64,000 bases of DNA. Source: JBBPYC01 sp038200275 (GTDB lineage: Bacteria; Pseudomonadota; Gammaproteobacteria; Burkholderiales; Burkholderiaceae_C). Positions 1 through 8,307 of the stretch are shown piece by piece. Both the position numbers and the translations under genes were made by a program. How positions within the stretch are numbered: position 1 is the stretch's first letter; each line of letters begins with the position of its first letter. Location of the stretch: assembly GCA_038200275.1 (NCBI GenBank), contig JBBPYC010000098.1:62001-126000 (forward strand), given 5' to 3'. Below the pieces are notes generated by a model that worked only from the letters and a program-made list of their open reading frames with translations, was not told the DNA's origin and made no database searches.

Positions 1-674
1 GGCGCATCGATCAACAACCGGCCCTGGTCCATCAGCCAGACGCGGTCGGCGGCCAATGCAAGCGTCAGGTCGTGCAACACCACGGCCACCGCCGCACCGC
101 CGGCTGCGCGCCGCGCGACGCTGCGCAGCAACGCACGCTGGTGCGGCGCGTCGAGATGCGCGGTGGGTTCGTCCAGCAGCAACACCGACGCCTGTACGGC
201 CAATGCCCGCGCCAGCAGCACGCGTTGGCGTTCGCCGCCGGAGAGCTGACTCAAGCGTCGGCGTGCGAACGCACTGCATTCGGTCTCGGCCATCGCAGCA
301 TCCACTGCTGCCTCGTCGGCCGGACCCAGCACGCCGAACAAGCCGTGATGCGGCAGCCGCCCGAGCCGCACCACATCGCGCGCAGCGATCTCCCCTTCGG
401 CTTCGCCTTGCTGCGCAAGCCACGCGATCCGGCGCGCGCGCTCGGCAGCGGTCCATTCGGTGATCGGTCGCCCGCACAGGCGCACCTGGCCTTCGTGCGG
501 TTGGCGCAGACCCGCCAGCAGCGACAGCAAACTGCTTTTACCAGCCCCGTTGGGGCCGACCACGGCAACCCACTGGCCGGCGAAAAGAGTGGCCGAAACC
601 TGGTCTACCACGCGCCGCCCGCCGAGTCGCAAGCTCAACTGCTCGGCCTGCAACACGGCGGCGTGATCAGACAT
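1..674 (-). CDS. btuD: Cobalamin-type ABC transporter ATP-binding protein (partial)
   Basis: This is the ATPase of a FecCD-class importer, predicted to drive vitamin B12 uptake across the inner membrane. It begins with ATG at 674 and runs off the left edge, so the C-terminus is missing. Visible motifs are Walker A GPNGAGKSS near residue 40, signature LSGGERQR, Walker B VLLLDEPTAHLD and the H-loop VVLHDLTLA. The start overlaps the end of the permease gene by 8 bp, which implies translational coupling. The B12 assignment comes from the neighbours (btuC, btuF, cobU, btuB and the riboswitch); the ATPase alone could equally serve a siderophore or haem system. Confidence 0.9.
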   Translation of the reverse strand, partial: MSDHAAVLQAEQLSLRLGGRRVVDQVSATLFAGQWVAVVGPNGAGKSSLLSLLAGLRQPHEGQVRLCGRPITEWTAAERARRIAWLAQQGEAEGEIAARDVVRLGRLPHHGLFGVLGPADEAAVDAAMAETECSAFARRRLSQLSGGERQRVLLARALAVQASVLLLDEPTAHLDAPHQRALLRSVARRAAGGAAVAVVLHDLTLALAADRVWLMDQGRLLIDA

Positions 675-1716
675 ATTCGGCCTTCGCGCGGCGGCGCAGC
701 AGCACAAGCAGATAGCCGCCGCCGACCACGGCGGTCAGCACGCCCACAGGCAATTCCTGCGGCGCGATCACGCTGCGTGCGGCCACGTCGGCCGCCAACA
801 GCAGCAGGCCGCCAGACAGGGCCGACAAGGCAAGCAACGCGCCGTGGCGCACCGTCACCATGCGGCGCACCAGATGCGGCGCGACCAGCCCGACAAACGC
901 GATCAGCCCGGCCTGCGCAACCGCCACCCCCGTTGCGAGCGCCATCAGTGCGACCAGCATCAGGCGCAGCCTCGGCAGATCGAGGCCCAGGCTGCTGGCG
1001 CTGGCTTCGCCGAGCACCAGCGCATCGAGCACGCCCGCAAAGCGCACCGCGATCGGGACCGCCACGGCGAGCGCTGCCCCGAGCACGACCACGCTGGTCC
1101 AGCCGAGAAACCCGGTGGTGCCAAGCAGGAATGCCTGTTTGCCGCGCAACGCCTCAGGCGACAACAGCATCATGAGGTCCGAGATCGCTGCCAGCAGCAC
1201 GCCGACGACGACACCAGCCAGCAGCAAGATCAGTGGCCGCGACGCACCACCGCCCAGCAACAAGGTCAGCGTCACACCAATCAGCGCGCCTGCAAACGCC
1301 GCACCGACCAGACCGATCTGCATCAGCCAGCCGACGTTCGCCAGGCCGATGCTCACCCCCGCCTGACTGCCCGCAAAGATCGTCAGCACCACGCCGAGGC
1401 CGGCGCCTGCGGCGCTGCCGAGCAGATACGGATCGGCGAGCGGATTGCGAAACAGCCCCTGCGCGAGCGCACCAGCAAGCCCCAGCAACGCGCCTGCACC
1501 GAATGCGCCCAACGTGCGCGGCGCACGAATCGCAGCGATCAAGTCCCAATCCCGCACCCAGGCAAAAGACCAGCCTTCGCTGCCGGCGGCAAGGCCCAAT
1601 GCGATCAGCAAAAGACTGACCGCGCCGAGTGCGAACGCCAGCCGTGCGGCGGTCCAGTGCGGCGCTGCATCGAGCGGCTGCGCTTCTACTTCAGTTCGCA
1701 CCGGCAGCGCACTCAT
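667..1716 (-). CDS. btuC: Cobalamin ABC transporter permease, FecCD family
   Basis: This 349-residue integral membrane permease is the usual length for BtuC/FecCD proteins. It shows about nine or ten hydrophobic segments and the family pattern RAPRTLGAFGAGALLGLAGA near residues 65-84, followed by GLFRNPLADPYLLGSAAGAG. Near the C-terminus FVGLVAPHLVRRM is the conserved contact region for the ATPase. Its start overlaps the stop of the binding-protein gene by 4 bp (ATGA), and its end overlaps the ATPase start. The substrate is inferred to be cobalamin from the locus. Confidence 0.93.
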   Translation of the reverse strand: MSALPVRTEVEAQPLDAAPHWTAARLAFALGAVSLLLIALGLAAGSEGWSFAWVRDWDLIAAIRAPRTLGAFGAGALLGLAGALAQGLFRNPLADPYLLGSAAGAGLGVVLTIFAGSQAGVSIGLANVGWLMQIGLVGAAFAGALIGVTLTLLLGGGASRPLILLLAGVVVGVLLAAISDLMMLLSPEALRGKQAFLLGTTGFLGWTSVVVLGAALAVAVPIAVRFAGVLDALVLGEASASSLGLDLPRLRLMLVALMALATGVAVAQAGLIAFVGLVAPHLVRRMVTVRHGALLALSALSGGLLLLAADVAARSVIAPQELPVGVLTAVVGGGYLLVLLRRRAKAEYV

Positions 1717-2648
1717 CGTGCGGCACCGCGCGGAGGCAGCCCCGCCACGCAGTCGGCCAACGCCGCCGCCGCTTCGCCGAGACGCGGACCGGGTCGGATC
1801 AGCAATTCATAGTGCGCCGCATCGAACCCGCACGCCTGGCCCGCCGTCAACGCAGGGATCGTGTCCCAACCGGGCCGCTGCGACATGCCAGCCAAGTTGC
1901 GCACGGACGCCATGATCAGGTCCGGCTTCGCGCGCACCACGTACTCGGGGTTCAGTTTTGGGAAGGGCCCGAGCGATGGCGGCACCACATTGCCGAGGCC
2001 CAGTTGACCCAACAGTTCGCCGATGAACGACGACGCGCCGGCTGCATGCGGCGTCGCCGAGATCTCGAAGTACACCTGCGCCCCACGCCAGTCGGCCGGA
2101 ATGCGGGCCGCAGCGGTTTGCGTCTCCACATCGATTTTTGCGAGCAACCGGTCGCCGGCCGGCGGGCTGCCGAGCAGCGTCGCCACCGTGCGCACCGTGC
2201 GCCGCACATCGGACAGACTTTGCGACTCGAGCGCGAGCACCTTGAGCCCCAGCGCTTCGAGCCGGTCGAGCACGCGGGCGGACTTGGCTGCAAGCACCAC
2301 GTCGGGCTTGAGCGCGTACAGACGCTCGACCTGCGCATCGTCAAGCCCGCCGAGTTTGGGCAGGACTTGCACCGACTGCGGCCAGTTGGAAAAACGATCG
2401 GTGCCAACGATGCGGCCGCACGCGTCCAGTTCACAGACGGACTCAGTCAACGACGGCAGCAGCGTGACGATGCGTTGCGGCGGCTGTGTGAATTGAACGG
2501 TGACGCCACGGTCGTCGGTGATCGAGATGGACGGCGCGGTGGCGGCAACGGCCGCTGCGGTCAGCGTCGCGATTGCAGAGAAACTGGCCGCGAACCGTGC
2601 CCATGCGCGGAAGGCGACCCGCCAGCGTCTAACTTGTCGGCGCGCCAT
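1713..2648 (-). CDS. btuF: Periplasmic cobalamin-binding protein of the ABC importer
   Basis: This 311-residue class III (helical-backbone) solute-binding protein has a basic N-terminus and a hydrophobic stretch ending near AVAATAPS, consistent with a Sec signal peptide. The mature part begins with ITDDRGVTVQF and PPQRIVTLLPSLTESVCELD, the pattern seen at the start of BtuF-like proteins, followed by ALKPDVVLA. It should deliver B12 or cobinamide to the permease encoded just downstream (4 bp overlap). Its start overlaps the cobU stop by one base (TGATG). A second, leaderless protein of the same fold lies at 3491-4357. Confidence 0.88.
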   Translation of the reverse strand: MARRQVRRWRVAFRAWARFAASFSAIATLTAAAVAATAPSISITDDRGVTVQFTQPPQRIVTLLPSLTESVCELDACGRIVGTDRFSNWPQSVQVLPKLGGLDDAQVERLYALKPDVVLAAKSARVLDRLEALGLKVLALESQSLSDVRRTVRTVATLLGSPPAGDRLLAKIDVETQTAAARIPADWRGAQVYFEISATPHAAGASSFIGELLGQLGLGNVVPPSLGPFPKLNPEYVVRAKPDLIMASVRNLAGMSQRPGWDTIPALTAGQACGFDAAHYELLIRPGPRLGEAAAALADCVAGLPPRGAAR

Positions 2649-3196
2649 CAGGGGGATCCTTTCACGACCAGTTCACATCCCGCGACCAGCAAGGTCACAC
2701 GTTCGCAGACGGCCGCTATGCGCTGGTGCAGCAGGCCGAGCGTGTCGACGAAGCGGCGTGTGTCGGCTTGCATGGGCACCACGCCCAGCGCGATTTCGTT
2801 GGAGACCAGCACCACGGGGCCGGCGGCATCGGTGATGGCAGCGATCAGCGCATTCGTCTGGGCTTCCAGATCGGCCACTGGCGATCCCTCGAAGGGCATC
2901 AGGCGTTGGGTTAACCACAGCGTCAGGCAGTCGATCACGAGCAGGGTGTGGTTTGCGCCCTGGATACCAATGGCCGATGCAAGATCGCCACTTGCTTCGA
3001 CCGTGCGCAAGGCGGGCACGCGCAGAGCACGTTCCCGGCGATGACGTTCGATGCGCGCGACCATTTCGTCGTCTCCCGCTTCGGCGGTCGCAAGCAACAC
3101 CGCTTGGTGACCCGGCGTGGCAAGCCATCCCTGCGCGCGCGCCTCGGCCGCACGCGACTTGCCGCTTTTCTGGCCACCGAGAATCAGTTCGCGCAC
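2648..3196 (-). CDS. cobU: Bifunctional adenosylcobinamide kinase / adenosylcobinamide-phosphate guanylyltransferase
   Basis: This 182-residue cytoplasmic enzyme phosphorylates adenosylcobinamide and transfers GMP to it, a step in B12 nucleotide-loop assembly and cobinamide salvage. The N-terminal P-loop GGQKSGKS, the segment RIERHRRER containing the expected guanylylated histidine, and VVLVSNEIALGVVP are CobU/CobP hallmarks. The usual asparagine in the late motif (LNQ) is histidine here (LLHQRIA). The gene sits between the two B12-binding proteins, supporting a salvage role. Other nucleotide-loop genes (cobS, cobT) are not in the window and may lie beyond the left edge. Confidence 0.92.
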   Translation of the reverse strand: MRELILGGQKSGKSRAAEARAQGWLATPGHQAVLLATAEAGDDEMVARIERHRRERALRVPALRTVEASGDLASAIGIQGANHTLLVIDCLTLWLTQRLMPFEGSPVADLEAQTNALIAAITDAAGPVVLVSNEIALGVVPMQADTRRFVDTLGLLHQRIAAVCERVTLLVAGCELVVKGSP

Positions 3197-3490
3197 AAGC
3201 CGTCCAGTGCCGCTGTGCGGGTCACTTCAAACCGATGGCGCCCAACCACGCACGCCGCATCCTGCAGCCGGTGAGCTGCAGTGCATCTGGGCAGCACGTC
3301 TGCCTGGGCGCGCCGTGTCTTGCAGCGGGCGGCGAAACGAATCGCAGGTCGCTCGCCGTGTACCGCCGTGGTGGATCCATCCATCCAACCGCCACTTTTA
3401 GCTATATTTTTAGTAGCTAATAACGAAGCAACGGCGAGCGACTCAGACCATTTTTTCATTATTTTTATGGCTTGACGACCGCTACCGGCT
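3197..3490. other. Intergenic region between the B12-binding protein gene and cobU
   Basis: This 294 bp stretch interrupts the otherwise tightly packed B12 operon. The right part (about 3395-3475) is AT-rich and holds one copy of the palindromic repeat described separately. The left part is GC-rich. A minus-strand open frame crosses the interval (about 115 codons) but its translation resembles no family I recognise and it overlaps the cobU start. I found no second cobalamin riboswitch: the conserved GCTGCCCCCGCAAC and B12-box elements are absent. It may hold an internal promoter or be residue of a lost gene. Confidence 0.5.
3401..3418. repeat. Short palindromic repeat, copy 1
   Basis: The core GCTATATTTTTAGTAGCT is an inverted repeat around a T-rich loop. 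It matches the window-wide consensus RCTAYNTTTTTNRTAGCT shared with 33100, 44657 and 51880. It lies about 70 bp downstream of the stop codon of the minus-strand B12-binding protein gene, within an AT-rich tract of about 80 bp unlike its surroundings. Confidence 0.75.
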
Positions 3491-4357
3491 TCAGCGTCGC
3501 TGCCTCGAACCATCGGTCGCTCCGCCATGCTGTACCGCCCAATCCAGCACGATCCGGTGCAACTGGCGCACGCCGTCGGTCAGGGCCGCCGGGCCAGGCT
3601 GCAGGATGTCGGCCGACTTGATCTCGAACAACGCACCGTTGCGCACCGCGGTCACTTCGCCGAAGCCGGGGCGCGCAGCGACTTTCTCAGGCCGGAATTT
3701 CTTGCCGCACCACGATCCGATCACGATGTCCGGGTTGCGCCGAATGATCTCGGCCGGGTCCGCGATGATGCGGTCCTTGCCCATCGGCATGCGGCCCAGT
3801 TCGGGGAAGCAATCGTCGCCGCCGGCAATGGCGATCAACTCCGATACCCAGCGGATTGCGCTGATCGGCGGCTCATCCCATTCCTCGAAATAGATGCGCG
3901 GGCGGCGCGGCAACGCAGCTGCGGCGTGCTCGATCGCCAGCAGTTCATCGCGCATCGCGGTCAGCAGCGCCGCGCCGCGATCGGCTGCGCCGACCATCGC
4001 AGCGACTTGATGCAACATGGAAAAAATTTCTGCCACGCTGCGCTGGTTAAAGATCGTGACCGGCACGCCTTTGCCGATCAGTTCCGCCGCAATCGGCGCC
4101 TGCAAATCGGAAAAGCCGAACACGCAATCCGGCTCCAACTGCAGGATTTGGTCGATCTTGGCGGTCAGAAACGCACTGACCTTCGGCTTTTCCTGCCGCG
4201 CGATTTTCGGCCGCACGGTGTAGCCGGAGATGCCGACGATGCGGTGTTGCTCGCCGAGCAGATACAGCCATTCCGTGGCCTCTTCGGTCAGGCAGACGAT
4301 GCGCTCGGGGCCGCCACCGATCTCGATTGCCGCGACGTTGAGCGCTCGTTCGCTCAA
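3491..4357 (-). CDS. Cobalamin-binding protein, BtuF-like, without signal peptide
   Basis: This class III solute-binding-fold protein of about 288 residues opens with GPERIVCLTEEATEWLYLLG, then RIVGISGYTVRP, and continues with LEPDCVFGFSDLQAPIA. Such proteins are common beside btuB in betaproteobacteria. There is no in-frame ATG near the beginning of the homologous region. I chose the TTG at 4357 because it overlaps the btuB stop as TTGA; a GTG at 4369 is an alternative. With either start no signal peptide is apparent, so either export is unusual, the protein is cytosolic, or the start lies elsewhere. It may be a second B12 carrier for the BtuCD importer or a cytoplasmic B12 handler. Confidence 0.8.
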   Translation of the reverse strand: MSERALNVAAIEIGGGPERIVCLTEEATEWLYLLGEQHRIVGISGYTVRPKIARQEKPKVSAFLTAKIDQILQLEPDCVFGFSDLQAPIAAELIGKGVPVTIFNQRSVAEIFSMLHQVAAMVGAADRGAALLTAMRDELLAIEHAAAALPRRPRIYFEEWDEPPISAIRWVSELIAIAGGDDCFPELGRMPMGKDRIIADPAEIIRRNPDIVIGSWCGKKFRPEKVAARPGFGEVTAVRNGALFEIKSADILQPGPAALTDGVRQLHRIVLDWAVQHGGATDGSRQRR

Positions 4358-6231
4358 AGGGGCGCCCACTTCAAGCTGACAAAAAACGCGCGGCCTGGCG
4401 TCGCATACGTGTTGGCGAGCTGGTAATTCTTGTCCGCCAGGTTGTCCACTCGTGCCAGCACCGTCCAGTCGCGGCCGATGCGGCGACTCGCATACAGGTT
4501 GAATAGCGTATAGCCGCCCAACGCGACCTTGTTCGCCGCATCTTCGAAGCGACGCCCGGACACTCGTGTTTCGCCACCGAGCGACCAGCCGGCAATCGCG
4601 TAATCGGCACCGAGCGTCGCGTGGCGTTTCGCGCGCCGCGCAAGAACATTCCCAGTTTGTTGGTCCCGCGGGTCCTGGAAGTCGATGCTGCCGCGCAAGG
4701 CCAGCAGGCCCACGCGATGGGCGCCGTTCAACGTGAGGCCTTGCAACTCGGCGCGTGAGGTGTTGCCGTAGCAGCCAAACTTGTCCTTGCAAGGGCCGGC
4801 GGCACCGAACGCGATCAGGTTTTTCACGCGATTCCGGTAACCGACGAGGCCAAACTCACTGGCGCCTTCACGCCAACGCAGTGCGACTTCGACGTTGCGG
4901 CCGGTCTCGGGTTCGAGCGTGGCCACGCCGTATTGGCTGAAGCGCTGATAGAGCGTTGGTGCACGAAAGCTGGTGCCGGCCGAAATGCTCGCGCGCCACG
5001 CTTTGGTGAATGCATAGCCATAGGCTGCGCCGCCGGTGGTCTGGCCACCGAACTCACTGTCGCGGTCGTGCCGGGCGTTCAGCTGCAGCGAATGTTGCTC
5101 GCCGGCCAATCCGTAGCCAAGCGCAAGCGCATTCTGTGAGCGACTGGTATCGATCGGTGCGTTCTCCAGGTGGTCTTCGCGCCGCTCAAACGCAGCAGTG
5201 AGCAGTTGGCGGTCGAACCGATATTCGTTTTGCCACAGGACGTTGCGCAGCCGCGTTTTGGTCAGGTACTCCGACGGACTGATCTCATATCGGCTGCGGG
5301 ATTCGTTAACCAGCACGCGCGTGCTGTAGGCCTCGGTCCACTGCGCGTTCCAGCCCAGGCCGAACGTCTGCAGCCGGTGGTGGTTGCGGTCGTCGAAACC
5401 GGGCGCAAAACCGTCGTACTGGGAACTCAGTTCGCTTGAGAGCACGGTGGCTTCGATGCGCTGGCCAGCGATCGGCTTGAAGCCGATGCGCGCGGTGCCA
5501 GACGTTTGACGGTAGCCATCCGAATCGATATTGGATTCCGGCGTCAGCCGTGAGTTAAATCCGTTGCTGCGCTGATGCGCGCCGCTGATCGCGTAGTCGA
5601 TCCGATCGGTGCCACCGCTGACGCCGGCTTCGACCTGCGCGGTGCGATAAGTACCGCCACCGATGCTGACGAACGGCTTCGGCACGCCCTCGCCTTTTTT
5701 TGTGAAGATCTGCACCACGCCACCGATCGCATCCGACCCGTAGATCGCGGCAGCCGAGCCGCGCAGCACCTCGATGCGGTCGACCAGCGCAAGCGGGATG
5801 GTTTCCCAGGTGGCGCCGCCGGTGGCTTGGCTGTCGATGCGCACACCGTCCACATACACCAGCGTATGACGTGTCTCGGCACCGCGCAGGAACACACTCG
5901 TTACGGTGCCAGGGCCGCCATTGCTCGCGAATTCGATGCCCGGAAGGCGCCCCAGCAGATCGGCCACGCCACGCGCACCGCTGCGCTCAATCGTTGCGTT
6001 GTCGATCACGCTGACGTCGGCCAGCACCTCGGCCAGCGGCTGTGGTGTTCGGTTGGCGGTGACGACGGTTTCACCCAACGTCGGCGGCACCTGCGCTTGG
6101 GCTGGAAAACAGAATGCGAGCGACGCGGCCGCCGTCGCAGTCAAAAAACGGACGCGGCCATGCTCACGCACGACCCGGCCACGGACGAGACCCAAAACAT
6201 TGCTGGAAAATTTGCGCACGACAAGCACCAT
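4354..6231 (-). CDS. btuB: TonB-dependent outer-membrane cobalamin receptor
   Basis: This 625-residue receptor imports cobalamin across the outer membrane using TonB energy. An N-terminal signal region ends near FPAQAQ, followed by a TonB-box-like ETVVTANR. The plug domain has SVIDNATIERSGARGVADLL, LPGIEF and RIEVLRGSAAAIYGSDAIGGVVQI, and the C-terminus is a long beta-barrel ending RVDNLADKNYQLANTYATPG, as in BtuB. ATG at 6231 is the only good in-frame start and lies about 140 bp downstream of the B12 riboswitch, so expression should fall when intracellular B12 is plentiful. The stop overlaps the next gene. Confidence 0.93.
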   Translation of the reverse strand: MVLVVRKFSSNVLGLVRGRVVREHGRVRFLTATAAASLAFCFPAQAQVPPTLGETVVTANRTPQPLAEVLADVSVIDNATIERSGARGVADLLGRLPGIEFASNGGPGTVTSVFLRGAETRHTLVYVDGVRIDSQATGGATWETIPLALVDRIEVLRGSAAAIYGSDAIGGVVQIFTKKGEGVPKPFVSIGGGTYRTAQVEAGVSGGTDRIDYAISGAHQRSNGFNSRLTPESNIDSDGYRQTSGTARIGFKPIAGQRIEATVLSSELSSQYDGFAPGFDDRNHHRLQTFGLGWNAQWTEAYSTRVLVNESRSRYEISPSEYLTKTRLRNVLWQNEYRFDRQLLTAAFERREDHLENAPIDTSRSQNALALGYGLAGEQHSLQLNARHDRDSEFGGQTTGGAAYGYAFTKAWRASISAGTSFRAPTLYQRFSQYGVATLEPETGRNVEVALRWREGASEFGLVGYRNRVKNLIAFGAAGPCKDKFGCYGNTSRAELQGLTLNGAHRVGLLALRGSIDFQDPRDQQTGNVLARRAKRHATLGADYAIAGWSLGGETRVSGRRFEDAANKVALGGYTLFNLYASRRIGRDWTVLARVDNLADKNYQLANTYATPGRAFFVSLKWAPL

Positions 6232-6323
6232 CAAGCGCCCAAGCCAACGGCTCAGGCAAACGCCCCGCGCGTGGCCTCCCCGCCAGCGTCTTGGGCATAA
6301 CGGTTGTCGCTGAAGCAATCGAA

Positions 6324-6342
6324 GACGCAACTTTTTTGCGTC
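6324..6342 (-). promoter_or_regulatory. Hairpin in the btuB leader, possible expression platform
   Basis: The inverted repeat GACGCAA / TTGCGTC with a five-base loop lies 30 bases downstream of the riboswitch B12 box and about 93 bases before the btuB ATG. No long U-run follows it in the btuB direction, so it does not look like a classical terminator. It could act as an alternative fold in translational or Rho-dependent control. The regulatory role is inference. Confidence 0.4.
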
Positions 6343-6369
6343 CGCAATGCGACGACGGCAACCCCTTCG

Positions 6370-6605
6370 TTGGCCGGTATCCGGGCTGGCGGCACGACGA
6401 AAAATCCTCGCCTTCCCAGGCGCCTGTTCGGTGCGCCCAGTGGCTGTGTGAGGCATTCGCTGGATCGAGTGATAAAGCTCGATCCGGCCGTTTGACCGTT
6501 GCGGGGGCAGCGCAGGTTTCGGTGGTCTCTTGCCTGCCGCGCGGTTGATGCGCGCGCGGGTGCGAGTCCGTTCCTGCTTCCCGTTGAACTGCGTCCGTGT
6601 GAACC
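6370..6605 (-). ncRNA. Cobalamin (B12/AdoCbl) riboswitch upstream of btuB
   Basis: Read on the minus strand, the leader contains the conserved landmarks in the right order: GCTGCCCCCGCAAC (6498-6511), GCCACTG (6438-6444), TGGGAAGGC (6410-6418) and a B12-box-like AGCCCGGATACCGGCC (6372-6387). The span of about 235 nt fits the family. It sits between tcdA and btuB, so it should control btuB and probably the whole operon to btuD. The 5' boundary near 6605 is approximate. The landmarks are seen directly; repression by B12 is established for this family. Confidence 0.95.
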
Positions 6606-6637
6606 ACGAGCCGCGAGCACCAACTGTGCGGGCGATT

Positions 6638-7480
6638 CTATGCGGCCTGACGCGCGAGTTCGTCGAGCACCCAGCCCGCCGCGCACAGGCCGAACGTTGC
6701 CGTGACGCTGACGACCGAGCCGTAGCCATGGCAGTTCAGCGTGCTGTCGTTCCCCGCGCTGTCGAGGATTTGGACGCCGGCGGGATGTTGACTGCTTTCA
6801 GCGACTGTGTCCGGGCGCACCACGGGCTCGCGACTGAAGACGCAGGCCAGCCCGATCGGCTGCCCCACGCCCGCCGCACCATGTTCCTTGCGCAGTCGCC
6901 GGCGCACCTGTGCAAGCAACGGGTCGTGCGTGACGAGCGACAGATCTTCGATGTCGACACGGTGCGCTTGCCGCTTGCCGCCTGCAGCGCCGACGCCGAG
7001 CACGATCGGTTGTACGGCAGACGGCACATTGACGCAGCGCGCGAGGCCCCAAGCGGCGATTGCGACTTTGGCGTGCACCTGGTCGCACGCATCGATCACC
7101 GCGTCAACCGGCTCGGCCAGCAGCGTTGGCCAGTTGTCCGGTTGTACAAAATCCTCGACGCACGTGACCACGCACGCTGCATTGATCTGCGCGATACGGT
7201 CGCGCATCGCCTGCACCTTGGCTTGCCCAAGCGTGCTGTCGATCGCGTGAATTTGCCGGTTCACGTTCGACTCGGCGATGTGGTCAAGGTCGATCAGGGT
7301 CAGATGCCCGATGCCGCTGCGCGCGAGTGCTTCCACCGCCCAGGAACCGACCCCGCCAATGCCGACCACGGCGACATGCGAGGCACGAATTCGCTCCGCG
7401 CCCGCACGGCCATACAGCCGCTGCAACCCGCCAAAACGGCGCTCCAGATCGGGCGCAACGTGAAGCGCCTCGATCGTCAT
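6638..7480 (-). CDS. tcdA: tRNA threonylcarbamoyladenosine dehydratase (E1-like ThiF/HesA fold)
   Basis: This 280-residue E1-like ATP-dependent enzyme cyclises t6A37 in tRNA to ct6A. The Rossmann ATP-binding motif VAVVGIGGVGSWAVEALARS lies near residue 35, followed by LIDLDHIAESNVNRQ and DACDQVHAK, typical of TcdA/CsdL. I chose ATG at 7480 (MTIEALH) rather than the in-frame ATG at 7519, which would overlap the upstream cpoB. It is last in the tolB-pal-cpoB-tcdA series and is followed by the B12 riboswitch. Confidence 0.9.
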   Translation of the reverse strand: MTIEALHVAPDLERRFGGLQRLYGRAGAERIRASHVAVVGIGGVGSWAVEALARSGIGHLTLIDLDHIAESNVNRQIHAIDSTLGQAKVQAMRDRIAQINAACVVTCVEDFVQPDNWPTLLAEPVDAVIDACDQVHAKVAIAAWGLARCVNVPSAVQPIVLGVGAAGGKRQAHRVDIEDLSLVTHDPLLAQVRRRLRKEHGAAGVGQPIGLACVFSREPVVRPDTVAESSQHPAGVQILDSAGNDSTLNCHGYGSVVSVTATFGLCAAGWVLDELARQAA

Positions 7481-7502
7481 CTCATTGCAAGAAGCTGGCG
7501 AA

Positions 7503-8276
7503 TTAGCGCAGGGTGGCAAGCCGCTCGCTCGCGGCAGTGGCCGCTGGCGTCTGGGGGTAGACCTTGATCAGGTCTTCCAGCGTGCGGCGCGCACCTCTGA
7601 CTTCCTTCAACTCAATCTGCGAATTGGCGATCGCCAGCGCTGCCTCGGATGCACGCGGATGATCGGGCGCGGTCGCGAGCATCGCGCGAAAGTTGAGCAC
7701 CGCGTTCTGATAATCGCGCGTCGCATACTGCGAATTGCCCAGCCAGAACAACGCCATCGGCAACAAACTGCTTCTGGGATGTTTGCGCGTGAAGTCGCTG
7801 AAACCTGCCTGCGCGGCCGCAAAGTCACCTTTGCGAAAGACGGCGAGTGCGCTGTCGAAGTCGGCGCGCTCTGCTGGGGCCGCGCCCTGGTCGCCAACAG
7901 CTTCCGGATTTGCGCTGCGGCCGGCTTCCACTCTGCGCAGCCGCTCCTCGAGCCCCTGCTGCAGATCCTTGTTCGCGCGCTGCAGATCGGCCACCGCGCG
8001 TGTCAGCTCTTCTTCACGGCCTTTGCCGCTGGCCGCTTCACCACGTTGACCGTCGATCTGCGATTGCAGTTCGAGCAGGCTGCGCCGGAGTTGCGCATTC
8101 TCAGCCGCCAGCCGTTGCTCGGTCGCCGCAAGCGCCGACTGGTTGGCGTCCACGCGCTGGCGCAATTCGAGGATCGCTCGGCGCGCATCGTCGTCGCCAA
8201 ACAATGCAGCATGCGCGCTGCCCAGGGCCAGCAATGCCCATACGGCAACGAAAAGCGTTCGAAAAACGGCGGTCAT
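7503..8276 (-). CDS. cpoB: Tol-Pal system protein CpoB (YbgF), cell division coordinator
   Basis: This 257-residue periplasmic protein has a signal peptide ending at SAHA, a coiled-coil region (about residues 28-115, rich in Q, E, R and L) that trimerises in the family, and a C-terminal TPR domain starting near DFDSALAVFRKGDFAAAQ. CpoB couples peptidoglycan synthesis (PBP1B/LpoB) with Tol-driven outer-membrane constriction. It lies 31 bp downstream of pal, as is usual. Confidence 0.93.
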   Translation of the reverse strand: MTAVFRTLFVAVWALLALGSAHAALFGDDDARRAILELRQRVDANQSALAATEQRLAAENAQLRRSLLELQSQIDGQRGEAASGKGREEELTRAVADLQRANKDLQQGLEERLRRVEAGRSANPEAVGDQGAAPAERADFDSALAVFRKGDFAAAQAGFSDFTRKHPRSSLLPMALFWLGNSQYATRDYQNAVLNFRAMLATAPDHPRASEAALAIANSQIELKEVRGARRTLEDLIKVYPQTPAATAASERLATLR

Positions 8277-8307
8277 GGCAGTCGGCTCCTACGCGGTTGG
8301 GTGTTGT

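Noticed and set aside
56..1175. Long plus-strand open frames at the left edge
   Set aside because: They are antisense to btuD and btuC, whose ABC motifs are unambiguous.
3197..3400. Possible second cobalamin riboswitch before cobU
   Set aside because: The conserved GCTGCCCCCGCAAC and B12-box elements are absent; only a weak GACCTGC similarity is present.
3184..3528. Minus-strand open frame of about 115 codons between the B12-binding protein gene and cobU
   Set aside because: It overlaps both neighbours, its translation matches no known family, and part of it is encoded by the repeat; it looks like chance in GC-rich DNA.
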